Assembly (NCBI GenBank): GCA_030180135.1
Contig: CM058231.1
Location: 29,329,034-29,393,033 of the forward strand
Direction of reading: 5' to 3'
Length of the DNA stretch: 64,000 nucleotides
Source of the DNA: Orychophragmus violaceus
Lineage: Eukaryota > Streptophyta > Magnoliopsida > Brassicales > Brassicaceae
Every line of letters begins with the position of its first letter. Positions within the stretch are counted from its first letter, which is position 1. A program made the position numbers and the translations under genes. Of this stretch, positions 10,742 through 21,948 are shown piece by piece. Below the pieces are notes generated by a model that saw nothing but the letters and a program-made list of their open reading frames with translations, was not told where the DNA came from and made no database searches.

Positions 10742-11765
10742 TCTCATTACAGGCAAGCTAATGACGCTAAACAAGCGCTTGGTGGGAGGCAACCCACTGG
10801 TAAGTCTGTAAATATTCGTTTTGGTGTTTTGATTTTTGTTTTACCTTGGTGTTTTCGTTTTGGTCATTTTTTCTGTACAGATTCAAGTCTGTCACTGGAA
10901 TCGCACTGCATGGATCGACGCGGCCCTGTGCGTCGGTCGATGCAGTGGTCGGATGGTCAAAATAAGCAACAGATAAACCGTAAGTTATTCGGTTCGAAAA
11001 ATCGACCAAAACCAGTCCGATATTCAGAATCCCAAATGGCGCCAACCTCCGCACCAGGTGAGTCGATCGATGCACGGGTCAAACCGGTCAAAATCGTCTT
11101 TAATTCAACCGAACGTTCTCGACCCATAAATCCGATTTAAACCGGCCCGGTACATTAACTCACGAAATGCGTCGACCTCCACACCAAGTGAGTCGATCGA
11201 TGCACTTGTACGCGAGGTAAGTCACTTAAATTTATTTCTTTTTCTTCTTCTTCTTCTCCATTTCTCTCACACTCGCGAAACCGAACACTAAATCGCCTAT
11301 GCCCTAAAACCCTCATTTCTTTATGATTTTGCCTGATTCAAAAGCCTAATCTGATCGATTTTACCCCCTCTATCCATTTCTATCATCAATTTTATTGATC
11401 TGTGAGGTATGTGCTTCAAATCCCAATTTTTAGATTTCGGCCCTAATGTGTAAAACTCGAAATTCATCACGATTTTGGTTGGTTCATGCTATATTTATGC
11501 CTGTTTAGGGTTTGTGATTATGATTTCGAGTTGTACTTGAGTTTTCACGAGCAGATTCACAAGTTTTTTGAAAATCACAGATTTAACGACGAACACTTGC
11601 GATTCTGCGAAATTGCTGGAATTAGGACGGAATTTAGAGGAATTGAGACTGATTTTGCTGCTGTGAATGATTGCATGTGCTGTTGAGATTGATATGATTG
11701 TATTTGTTCATCTTAGAGCCTTGGCTTAATTTGCGAGATTGTTTTTCTTGTGTCTTTGATCACAG
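10742..11765 (+). other. Element A inter-ORF region with hairpin, motif pairs and an intron before the env-like ORF
   Basis: The conserved hairpin GTGGG-AGGCAA-CCCAC lies at 10782-10797. TCGATCGA-type arms occur at 10908-10943, about 11060 and about 11190. A pyrimidine-rich leader (about 11230-11270, CTTCTTCTTCTTCTCC) is followed by a probable intron: donor AG/GTATGT at 11407 and acceptor CACAG at 11765, directly before ATG 11766. Element B has a homologous exon end and an intron in the same place (24947-24733, minus). This suggests a separately expressed, spliced message for the env-like ORF. That is inference from the sequence alone. Confidence 0.6.
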
Positions 11766-12331
11766 ATGGCTCCCATGAAGTGCAGGAACACTACAGGAGA
11801 GACATTAGATGCTCGTGTGAGCTTTGGCACTCGCGCATCATCACCTCCCACACCTTCTCAGCACGCACCTGGACTAGTCAGGCCTCCTTGGCCTAAGGGT
11901 GAGAAGGATGCGATCCCAATGCATAGAGAGTGGGAGTATGATCACAAGACAGAGACAGAGAGTAATGCTTGCATTGGGCGCGAGATTTCAAAGATGTGGG
12001 ACGAGTATGATACTTTGTTATATAATGCGTGGCTGTTGATGCAGATAAAGACTACACGGTTCATTGATTACAGGACAGTGAGGAAGATGGGGATAGTAGA
12101 GGAGGTCGAGAAGATTGTGTAGAAGATAGGCTTGGGGACAATGACTATGAGATCATATGAGTTGTATCCTGACTTGGTTCGGTAGATGTTAGCTACTTGT
12201 CGATTTTACTACTTGAATGACCAGTACAAGAGAGAAAATGAAGGGGTCCTGACCTTCATGTGCATGGGCGTCAGGTATCGCATCTCTATCTTGGATCACT
12301 GTTGGATTTATGGGTTCAGCGTGGAGCCTAT
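11766..12331 (+). pseudogene. Element A env-like (ATHILA ORF) part 1
   Basis: This is the start of the third ORF of Athila elements, often called env-like; the family corresponds to Pfam ATHILA (PF03078). It begins at ATG 11766 right after a splice acceptor. Motifs shared with the minus-strand copy in B are MWDEYDTLLYNAW, the IGLGTM-SYELYPDLVR stretch, RFYYLNDQYKRENEG and LTFMCMGVRYRISI. In-frame stops at 12120-12122 and 12183-12185 break it. The frame is then cut by the chimeric insertion after CCTAT (12327-12331) and continues at 15813. Function in plants is unproven; no signal peptide or membrane segment is evident in this part. Confidence 0.82.
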
Positions 12332-13543
12332 TGATATATCATGGTTTTTACTCGTTTTAGACCATGATATAAGTCTGTTTTAGTGTCTTTTGGTGTTCTT
12401 TTAGAGTCCTTTGCAGGTTTTATTAGGTACAAGCACATTTGGAGTAGAAGTGGAGATTTTGGAGCTGTTTGGTGCGTTTTGGAGATTTGGTCCGAGAGAC
12501 AGAGTTCACTGTCCAGTTTTGGGATCTGCATCGATCGACACACATCTGCATCGGTCGATGCAATACACGAATGGGCCAGACTCGGCGGTTTAATGAAGAA
12601 ATGTCAATATTGCAGAAGTGCCCAGAAGTTCCAGATATTTACACAGAAGCCCCAAGTCGTGTTTTAGCTATTTAATTAGGTTTTTAGATAAGTTTTTACA
12701 GACACTTACATACACTATCATAATTAAGAGCAGAGAGTTTTTAGAGCTTTTGGGGCTGATCTGATCCTGTACTACATTTGTTTTGGAGAAGTTTTCGAAC
12801 CCCTTTACTTATTTAATCTCTTTTATGATATCTAATTATTCATTGATTATGTCTTCATATTCTATGTCTGAGTAGATTCATAGTTAGGTTTAGGGTTTCT
12901 CACATAGGATTTCATGACTTGCTAGACTTGTTTAAATTCAGTTAAGGATTCATAACTTTATCTGTTCTTCGATCTAAATTGCGTTTAAAGCTAGTTCTAA
13001 CCTGATCAATTAGAATCTAGATATTTTGTTGCTAAATACGACACGAGAGTGTGGTTTAGAATCTGAACTATTTAGGTTGAGAAATTAAGCTTCTTGCAAA
13101 GGAATTTGGTTTAGTTTAATTGTGAACATATCGAACTTGGAATTAATGCTGGTTTAATCTGTTAGTAATTGCAAAGTAATTTGGATTGCTGCACTTAGAC
13201 TTAGAGAATTATCGCAATGACAGTTGGTTAATTCTATATCCATGATTTGAGTTCTAGAACTGTGCTTAATTAGATCCTTACTGAATGAACTGTCTGCTTG
13301 TCTGATTTCCTGAGAACGCCCTAGACTTAGCGCCCTTAATTAACTGCTTTCACAACCGATAATCTTGCTGCTTGTTTACTTTCTCGCACTGCTATTTAGT
13401 TTACATAACATTGCTTTCTTCTTAGTTTAAATCTCTATTGTTCTTGATCTATCGAAATCGGAGTCTCTGTGGATTCGATACCCTATATACTACAATCACT
13501 TGACTGTGCACTTGTAGTAGAATAGGATAAAACTAGACCCCTA
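12332..13543 (+). repeat. LTR of the chimeric element
   Basis: It begins TGATATATCATGG like the N1 LTR and is clearly related but diverged along its length. It carries the motif pair at 12527-12564 and hairpin copies with GGAA and GTAA loops at about 13097 and 13172. The usual last bases (CTATCA) are missing: AAAACTAGACCC runs directly into 3'-region sequence. Confidence 0.85.
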
Positions 13544-14126
13544 AGGAAGGGAAAAGAGAAGAAAGGGACCAAAGAAAGATAGTATGGTGGTCTAGAGAAG
13601 AGTCCATGTGCCTTTGATCGATACTCCTTAGGTGAGACCGCACTTAAATACTTGCAGAAGTCAGTAGGGTGAATTTGAATGCGTGAATGTGATTGTGGAG
13701 TTTACTTAGGACAGTTGCTAAGTGTGGGGGAAGTATATGTTGGTCTTGATGTCTGCAGGTGAAATCTTTCATGTGGATTACTAAGGGGAATCGGAGTGTT
13801 GTTGCTTCTAGGACAAAAAGAGTTTCTGAAGATTTTTCAAACCTCTTCACTACATTCTAGTTCTCTGTTTTGCTTGAGGGCAAGCAAAGGCTAAGTGTGG
13901 GGGAGTCTTAGAGTCTTCGATAGCTTCGAACTTAGGGTTTTTACTAGGATTTTTATTTTTATTTTTTGTTTACTGATTTTTTCTCTGTTTTCTTTCTGTC
14001 GCAGGTACGACATTCGCTTAGCATCGATCGTTGCACCTTTGTGTCGATCGTCACTAGGCGATTCTGAGATTGAATCGATCGTTGCACTGCTAGCATCGAT
14101 CGTTGCTTGACGATTACAGACAGTTT

Positions 14127-15807
14127 ATGCAGACGCGTGAAACTAGAAGTAATCAGAGCTTGAACCTCGTTAATCTCGGACTTGAAGAACTTTGACGACT
14201 AGAAAGGACTAACAGGAGAGAAAGAAGAGCAAGGATGGTACGTGAACGACTGATTCTGATAGCCGATGCTCAAGGTATCCTGAGGGATCCGCAAAACAAT
14301 CCTTACAATGCTGCTGGGCAGAGGATTGATGTTGAGGGACGTGTGATCCCTGATGTTGAGGAACCTGAACCACAGCCGCATGCGCAAGGCCAAGGACATG
14401 CCCAAGGTAGACAGATGGTTGTTCATGAGAGGACATTAGCTGACTACAACAGACCGGATGAGTTTCATGCCAACCGGTCAGCTCTTGTACCTCCTGGTTT
14501 TGAGCGGAACGATTTTGAAATCAAAACCATCTACTACTCGCTGATGAAGCAGAATGCTTTCCATGGTCACCCGTCGGAGAAGCCTATGGATCACATTGAT
14601 CAGTTTGAGGACATAATCACTGGCATGAAGTATGATGGAATGTGCCAGGATTATCTGTTTCTCAAGCTCTTTCCACACAGTCTCGCTGGAGACGCTGCTG
14701 CATGGCTGAAGCAACTGCCACCTGGGCAGTTTGTTACTTGGGCAGCCCTGAAGAGTGAGTTCCTGCGTCACTTCTATGATGATGCGCATTCCGATCAGTC
14801 CAGACAGGACATACTCACCTTTTCCCAAGGTCCTACTGAGCCTCTTAAGACTGCCTGGATGAGATTCAAGAAATACCAACGTGACTGCCCGCACCATGGA
14901 TTCACTGAGGTAACACTTTTAGGCATCTTCTTTAGAGGCATAGATCTTCCATATCAGACTGCATTGGACAACTCTAGCAATGCCAACTTTAACACTAGGA
15001 CTCCTGCTCAAGCTGAGCAGTTGATTGAGAACTTAGTAAGCAGCAACAGTTGCAAGACTACTGATGAGAGGAGGAAGAAGTCTGGTGGAAAGGTAGAGAA
15101 TTTGGAGATTTCTGATATTAGATCTAAGCTAGACACAGTTTGTAATCTCCTAGCTGGTAAGAAAGCTGTCCACTTTGCCCAAGATGTTGAGGTAATTCAG
15201 ACCGAGGAGGACACTCAGGAAGAAGATGTGAATTACATAGGAGGATCTGGATTCAAAGGTAATAGATTTGGTAATCAGCAGGGAAACATGTTTTTCAATG
15301 GAGGACAGAAGAGTGCCTTCACAGGCAATCAGAACTCCTCTGGCTTTGGACAGACTAGTGGTTTTCAGAAACCTTTTGGACAAGGTACTCAGAGAACCTA
15401 TGGATCATCTTCTTACCAAGAACCTCCTGTAGCCACTGCTCATGAGAGTAAGATGGAGGCAATGATGGAACAGCTTCTGGAAAGTCAGACCAAGATTGCT
15501 GTGGACTGCAATAAGAAGTTGGATGATGTCTATGAGGATCTCAATTGGAAGTTTGAGTCTCTGAACACTCATGTGAAGCAGTTGGATACTCAGGTGAGTA
15601 AGATTTCTAGTACTGTGAAGGGAAAAGGAGTAGCAGAAACTCATATCAAGGCCTGGTCAGTATACATTGATGATGGATCAACACAAAGTGAAAATTTTGA
15701 GTTGAAAACAGCTGAGTTGGTACAAGAGGCCGAAAATTTGGATTTTGAGGAAAACCTCTCGGGTGGAAACTGTGAAAACAGTGTTGCATCGATCGATGCA
15801 CCCCTAG
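14127..15807 (+). pseudogene. Chimeric element gag (truncated, one early stop)
   Basis: The gag frame starts at ATG 14127, has a TGA at 14193-14195 (codon 23, where N1 has a glycine codon), and then stays open to the end of the insertion. The capsid-like domain is complete (HANRSALVPPGFERNDFE, LFPHSLAGDAAAWLKQLP, FFRGIDLPYQ). It is followed by the DERRKKSGG motif, the Asn/Gly/Gln-rich stretch and the MEQLLESQTK coiled region. The protease domain is absent because the element ends within the motif TGCATCGATCGATGCA (15785-15800). The last few codons up to the stop near 15833 come from element A, not from this gene. Confidence 0.88.
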
Positions 15808-16197
15808 CCTATCCTCTGTGTCCTAAGTCCTGACTGGGCAGAAGTGGATATTCAGTTTTCTGGTCACATTTTGGTAACGGGAACTACCGTTCCAGTCATA
15901 CCAACCAGACAACCATCCGACATCCAGTCCTGAGGTATGTCGTTCGTGTATTGGGGAACACGATATGTGCAAGGCTGAGCCGAGCAAGATGCGGAAGTCT
16001 GAGCTTCTGCTACTTTATGGCATGATAGGTCATCTGTATGATGAAACTGTTTTAGCTATCCCCGCACCCAACCTGAACATGGGAGTTGTCTTCGCATAAC
16101 ATCTATGCACTCTGAAGACTAAGGCATTCAGTGGCAAGAAGACTGAGATAGTTGGCAGCCTCCTCACTCTGTATTTTAGGCATTTCAGGATTCTTAC
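15808..16197 (+). pseudogene. Element A env-like part 2
   Basis: This is the middle of the env-like ORF of A, between the chimeric insertion and element B. In one frame or another it matches the minus-strand B copy: RKSELLLLYGMIG, NLNMGVVFA and KAFSGKKTEIVGSLLT. Stops and frame changes are frequent. It ends at CTTAC (16193-16197), which is repeated at 29635-29639. Confidence 0.78.
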
Positions 16198-17363
16198 TGA
16201 TAGGCTCAGAGTTTTATCCTATTCTACTACAAGTGCACAATTATGCAATGTAGTACTTAGGGTATCGAATCCACAAGGACTCACGGCTCACTCGATATAT
16301 TGTATGTTCTCAAGCTAAGCTAAATCATTCAGAAGGAAGAAAGTAAACGAAAGCAAGTAAACAAAGAAGTGTTTTCAATAAGAGAAAGGCGTCCGACTTA
16401 GGAAGTTCTCGGGAATTATGCGATGTCAGATACTTAACTAACCGGATTCAGATTAAACACAGGTTCAAGAACTAGAAGCACAATGCTAAACAATCCAACT
16501 CTCGCTAAGATTGTTTCTATATCTAGCAACCTTATCCAAATCTCTTTGTAATCCTAGAGTTCTAAACAAGCATTAAGAACAAGTTCTATCGGTTCATAAT
16601 TCTCTTAAACCAAATCTCTTTGTATCTAGTCAAATTGCTCACACTAAGTTTATTCAGATTATAACTCACACTCTCGTGCTATTGTCAATTATCTCAGATC
16701 TAAATCCTAGGTGATCAGTCCAGAATTCAGTATTAAGCGCAACTTAGGTGATGAACGAACAAATTGTGAATTCAGTTATCTAAACATGCATAAAACCTTT
16801 ATGAGAATCCCTAAATCTAACTAGGTTACTACTCAGACAAATTATCAATCAAACAACACATCATGAATAGAAAACCAAAAGATTGAATAGATAATGTAAA
16901 GGGGTTCGAAATCCTTCTCTCAAAGGTTACAAGTAGCAAGAATCAGCCCCTTAGCAAATCTCTCAATCTCCAAAAGCAATAACAAAGTAAGAACAAGATA
17001 AACTGAATAATGAGTCTGAAAACTTAATTAGAACTCCTAAACTCGTTTTGGGGTCAGATTAAAATTTAAGGGAAACTCTGGGGTCTTTTTGCAATTCTTT
17101 AAAACTTGTCTCAACTTGGCGTATAACTTCTCTCGCGCTCAGTGTCGACTGACACCAAGGTCAGTGTCGGTCGACATCCAGTCGTGGCCGAGACATCAAC
17201 TTTCAGTTCGTTGCACAAATCACCTGAAACGTCCTATAATCCCGCTCTTTGCTCCAAACGCAAGCCTACCTGTAGAAGACTCAATAGACTCAAAAAACCA
17301 GGATAAAGACTCAATATACACAACTATATCATGGTTGAAAACCTAGAAAAACCATGATATATC
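16198..17363 (-). repeat. Element B 3' LTR
   Basis: The plus strand reads TGATAGGCTCAGAG...CATGATATATCA. It pairs with 28457-29634. A motif pair with core TCGACTGA/TCGGTCGA lies at 17140-17180, about 185 bp from the LTR start, the same relative place as in N1 and N2. Confidence 0.92.
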
Positions 17364-17905
17364 AACTCCCCCACACTTAGCTCTTGCTTTCCCTCAAGCA
17401 AGTGAAAGAACTAAAGCATAAGAAAGAGGTTTGAAAACTCAGAAACTCATCTCGTCCTAGGAGCTTTCGCATTCACATTCACTTTGTAAGCCACTGAAAA
17501 CTTTCCTGCAGATGTCAAGACCACAATATACTTCCCCCACACTTAGCAACTGTCCCAAGTAAACTCCACAATCAAGTTAGAATATTCAAGTTCACCATAC
17601 TAACCTCTGTATACAATTAGGTGCGGTCTTACAAAGGGAGTATTGATCAGAGAACACATGGACTCAACACAGAGTGTGAAATGCGACCGTGGTTAAGATC
17701 ATGAGTTAGCACTCAATTTCTCACCTTTTAGCTGTGTTAGATCACTCAAAATCTCATCAGAAACAATAAGCGTGATGCATAAACTCAAATATTCAAGGTT
17801 CCAAGCTAACAAGACTGACAGACTGACTCAAAAGAAACATAAAAAATGACTCAAGAAAAGGAAAAAGAAAAACAAACGCAGAATCAACAGCAAGCATCTA
17901 GAAGA
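17364..17905 (-). other. Element B 3' region next to the 3' LTR
   Basis: The minus strand has the polypurine tract GCTAAGTGTGGGGGAGT at 17380-17364, and a second copy of the same tract near 17540. The outer part (17809-17905) is duplicated at 23133-23228 on the other side of N2. No gene is seen. Confidence 0.75.
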
Positions 17906-19092
17906 TGATATACCATGGATTTTAGGATTTTTAACCATGGTATATGTGTTATTTACCGAGTCTTTTACTATGTTTTGGAGTCTTTTAGTTATGTTTACAG
18001 GTCTACAGACGTTTGGAGCAGAATTGGACATTATAGAGCATTCTGGAGCATTTTGGGGATTTAACCCGAGAGATGAACTTCACTGCTGAATTCACAGACA
18101 TGCATCGATCGATACACCTGTGGCAACTATCGATGCAAGGTCGACGCAGACATTCTCGCGAGCGTTTAATGAGAAGAATTGAATATTGTAACCTTGCCCA
18201 AAAGTTTCCATAATTACAAAGAAGCCCCAGCCGACTTTAGACCATTATATAAGAGTTTTTAAGCCATTGTTTAGGTTACGCTTTTCTTAAGTTTTATTTT
18301 ATTTTAGAGATCCTTAGGGGCTGATCTTGTTCTCGAAAGAGACTTGATTTCGAACCCCCTGTTGATTATTCTGTTTAATGTTATTTGGTTTTCTACTTAT
18401 GATATTTTCTGTCTCGATGAACATGTCTGAGTAGATTACCTGTTAGGTTGAAGGATTCTCATTAGGGATTTCATGGAACTATAGTTTAAATCAATCTGTA
18501 GGGATTCATATCTGCTAGTTCTTTGTTTAAGTTGTTCTTAATGCTTAATCTGAAGTAGCTAATCAGAATTATGATGTTAGGTTGATTAATGCAGCGGAAG
18601 TTGGTTAATTTAACTAGAAAGAACCTAGATGAGCAATTAAACTTCTCGCAAACGAAAGTTTGGTTTAGGATAATTGTGAACATATCAAACTTGGAATTAA
18701 GGCTGGTTTAATCTGTTATTTCTCGCAAACGAAAGTTTGGTTTGCTGCACTTAGACTTAGAGAATTATCGCAAAGGAATTTGGTTAATTCTATATCCGTG
18801 TTTGAGTTCTAGAACAGTTATTGATTAGATCCTGATTGATTGATTACTTGCGTTCCTGATTTCCTTAGAACTCCTGAAACCTAACGCTTCGCTTCCTTGC
18901 TCACAAACTCGCCTGCTACTGATTTACTTTTCTGCTCTGCTTTTAGTTTAATCACCTTTGCTTTCCCCTAGTTTAATCTTAATAGTTCTAAATCTATCGT
19001 TGACCGGAGTCCCTGTGGATTCGATACCCTAAATACTACAACTACATCACTGTGCACTTGCAGTTAGAATAGGGTTAAAACCACACCTATCA
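17906..19092 (+). repeat. N2 5' LTR
   Basis: It begins TGATATACCATGG and ends CACCTATCA. It carries a TCGATCGA motif pair at 18103-18137, a TATA-like ATTATATAAG at about 18243, and three hairpin copies. Two have the stem CAAAC/GTTTG with loop GAAA (18649-18662 and 18726-18739) and one has CAAA/TTTG with loop GGAA (18771-18782). Confidence 0.93.
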
Positions 19093-19473
19093 AGTTTTTG
19101 GCGCCGTTGCCGGGGACTCTTTTTAGTCCTCAATAGATTTGAACTTAGGTTTTAGACTAGGATTTTCGTTTTTAATTTTTGCTACTAATTTTTTTCTTTT
19201 TTTCTGTTCTTGCATTTCAGGTACGCCTATAATTGCTTTGCATCGATCGACACTGTCCTGTGTGTCGATCGTTGCATTCTTGAGCTTGCATCGATCGACG
19301 CTACTCTGCATCGATCGACACAGTGCGAAAGAATGATGGGAATGATGGAACGGATGTAAAATCAGCAGAATAACTCGTTCTGCAGAGGCTATGGTTCCAA
19401 TTCATTCACCAGAGACTATGAATCTCCATCATATCAGCCTGTTCCTCCTCACAATACACAGTCTAATAAGCTG

Positions 19474-20622
19474 ATGAGCATGATGGAGCAGTTACTGGAA
19501 AGACGGGAAGAGGAGAGGAACTACATAAATGGTTCTGGGTTTCAAGGAAATAGGTATGGAAATCAGCAAGGTAATTCCTATCAAAGGACTTATGGATCAC
19601 CCTCCTATCAGGCATCTCCTGCTGCTAATGCTTGTAAGAGAAAGATGGAATCCATGATGGAGCAGTTCCTAGAGGATCAGGCTAAGACCGCTGCAAACTT
19701 CGACAGGAAGCTGGAAGCTATACATGAAAATCTGAATGGGAAGTTTGAATACTTGAGCACACATTTGAAGAAGCTAGATGTCCAAGTTCAACAAATAGCT
19801 GGAGTAATACAAAGGCATAATGAAGCTAGGAAAGCTGAACAGTACAAATCCATCAAAGCTGTGACCTTAGGGGATGAGATTGAGTTGCTAGGTGAAGAAA
19901 ATAGCATAATCTCAGATTTTCTGGATGAATATTGTCTGTCTGAGACATGCATCGATCGACACCCTCTTAGTGTCGATCGACACGCCGTTCTGACGGCAAT
20001 TTCGAGTTCTTACGACAAACAGAATCGCCTTGCATCGATCGACACACATCATGCAACGATCGACACAGAACGCAGACATGACCAGAAACCTGCAACAGTA
20101 CCAGAACGAGTCTACAAGCCCCCTGTGCCATATCCTAAGGTTCCTAAACCTTCCAAACAGGAGCTAGAAGTGGCTAACTGCATGAAAGTGATAGATAAGA
20201 AGGTGAATAAAACACCACCAGTTGAAACTTCGCGATTTCATGCAAAGAAGATGATCTCCACTGATGGTCATCTGAAAGAAGAAGTTCAGATTGGTGGAAC
20301 TACAGTATCTGATAGTGGAAAGAAGAAGATGGCGGTTCCTCTTGAACCTGCTCTAACATCTTCAGTACCTGCAACTGCTCATAAGCAGAAAGCTCCATAC
20401 ATCAGATATACATCAAAGGTATGGTACAAATCACCTAAGCTTAAACCTTCTGATCACATTGTTTTGAAAGCAGGAAAACGCAGTAGACCGCCCAAGCTTC
20501 GCTCCCGCCCTGATTCTGATTACTCTTTCCTTGGAAAACCTCATGATCTGAAAGCTTATACACCTCCTTGGATGAAGAGATATTCACAGAGACACTCAAA
20601 GTCTCTGTTGAAACCGCCTTGA
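19474..20622 (+). CDS. N2 ORF: C-terminal gag-like protein of 382 aa
   Basis: This intact ORF encodes a reduced gag-like protein with no capsid domain and no protease Asp motif. Near the start it has MEQLLERREEERNYINGSGF and the Asn/Gln/Gly stretch GNRYGNQQGNSYQRTYGS. A coiled stretch follows (DRKLEAIHENLNGKFEYLSTH), then four TCGATCGA-type arms read in frame as IDRH/SIDTH-like repeats at 19947-19985 and 20030-20068. The proline-rich, basic tail ends in YTPPWMKRYSQRHSKSL, which is also the tail of the N1 and B proteins. An upstream ATG at 19333 opens only a very short frame ending at 19357-19359, so ATG 19474 is the best start. It could bind nucleic acid or help packaging, but this is a guess. 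It may instead be a relic kept open by youth. Confidence 0.65.
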   Translation: MSMMEQLLERREEERNYINGSGFQGNRYGNQQGNSYQRTYGSPSYQASPAANACKRKMESMMEQFLEDQAKTAANFDRKLEAIHENLNGKFEYLSTHLKKLDVQVQQIAGVIQRHNEARKAEQYKSIKAVTLGDEIELLGEENSIISDFLDEYCLSETCIDRHPLSVDRHAVLTAISSSYDKQNRLASIDTHHATIDTERRHDQKPATVPERVYKPPVPYPKVPKPSKQELEVANCMKVIDKKVNKTPPVETSRFHAKKMISTDGHLKEEVQIGGTTVSDSGKKKMAVPLEPALTSSVPATAHKQKAPYIRYTSKVWYKSPKLKPSDHIVLKAGKRSRPPKLRSRPDSDYSFLGKPHDLKAYTPPWMKRYSQRHSKSLLKPP

Positions 20623-21948
20623 GTCAAATCTCTTCCAATAGTCAAGCTAATGACCAAAAACAAGCGCTGAGATGGAGGCAACCCACTGTTAGGTTCGTTT
20701 TTGTTTTTGTTTTTTTCGTTTTGATTTGGTATTTTTAATTTTTCTGTTTAAGTGTGTTCGGAGCTGAGGGAAACAGGAATAATCGCATTGCATCGATCGA
20801 CAAACATTGTGCGTCGGTCGATGCAGTCGCGATTTACGGTCTAACGAATTGATTGCGGTTCAGACATCGGTTATCTACATAACCGCGAGCGATAATCACC
20901 TTGCATCGATCGACACCCTTGGACATCGATCGACGCAGGGCGACGACAGGTATGTGCTCTGCAACTTTTCGGTTTGTTCTTCAATTTGATTATTCTTTCA
21001 CCGAGCTCATGCCTTGATTACACTGGGGACAGTGTAGTTTAAGTGTGGGGGAGGAAGCTACTGACGCACGCTTTTGTTTTCTTAGTTTTGCAAAATTTGT
21101 TTTATTGAGTCAAAATTTGTATGAAACTATGATTTTTCGAGAAAACTTTTCGCTTGAACAGGAACTAAGTGACCATTGGACATACTTGCAGAGCCTCTAT
21201 GACTGTTAGAAAACCCAGACACAGATCAGCCTACTGAGGACACCCACATCACTTCGGGTATCAGAGGATCCTTTTACTGACTTCAACCTTAATATTGACT
21301 TAGATTTCTCACCTAAGGGCTTGGTATACTTTGTGTCGGATTCCCTTGTTAGTTCTGACACAGCCTGTCAACCTATCCTATTTAGTCCCCTTCTCCCCTT
21401 CCATAAAAAAAAGAAAGGATAATAAACTGAGGATGAGTTAGTAACTCCGAAGTGGTCATAGGAGTGGTAGAGACCCCTATTATCTCCTGTGTGATCCATG
21501 GAATGTGTCCAAAGTACACCCCATAACGGGAAGAACACTGATAAAAAAAAATGATACCCAATGTGGGAAAAATCAGTTGTTAAGGAAGGGAAAGAGAAAA
21601 AAGGGACTAGAGAAAGATAGTATGGTGGTCTAGAGCTGATAAGGTAAGAATCCATGTGCCCTTTGATCGATACTCCTTAGGTGAGACCGCACTTAAATAC
21701 TTGCAGAAGTCAGTAGGGTGAATTTGAATGCTTGAATGTGATTGTGGAGTTTACTTGGGACAGTTGCTAAGTGTGGGGGAAGTACATTATGGTCTTGAGT
21801 TCTGTAGGAAAGTTTTCAGTGGATTACTAAGTGAATGTGATTGTGAAAGTTCCTAGGACGAAATGAGTTTCTGTGTTTTCAAACTTCTTTTCTTATGCTT
21901 TGGTTCTTTACTTGCTTGAGGGCAAGCAAGAGCTAAGTGTGGGGGAGT
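20623..21948 (+). other. N2 3' non-coding region
   Basis: It holds a degenerate copy of the conserved hairpin (about 20673-20688, GATGGAGGCAACCCAC), motif pairs at 20785-20825 and 20903-20940, and the AAGTGTGGGGGA purine tract three times (about 21038, 21767 and 21935). No coding sequence is evident. Confidence 0.75.

Larger units (their letters stand above)
12332..15807 (+). mobile_element. Chimeric LTR-retrotransposon insertion without a 3' LTR
   Basis: This insertion into the env-like ORF of A is flanked by CCTAT (12327-12331 and 15808-15812); removing it with one copy of CCTAT restores a continuous reading phase. Its parts are in the wrong order: an LTR (12332 to about 13543), then the last 360 bp of a 3' region (to the purine tract at about 13905), then the 5' leader (from 13906), then gag (14127-15807), which stops mid-gene. 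The purine tract GTGGGGGAGT is fused to the leader where the primer site would be, at a shared GGGA-TCTT. Neither PBS nor 3' LTR remains, and the right end is ...CCCCTAG rather than CA. It looks like an aberrant reverse transcript that was still integrated. Confidence 0.82.

Noticed and set aside
14478..14897. Minus-strand 139-codon ORF over the chimeric gag.
   Set aside because: It is the antisense shadow of the clear capsid domain on the plus strand.
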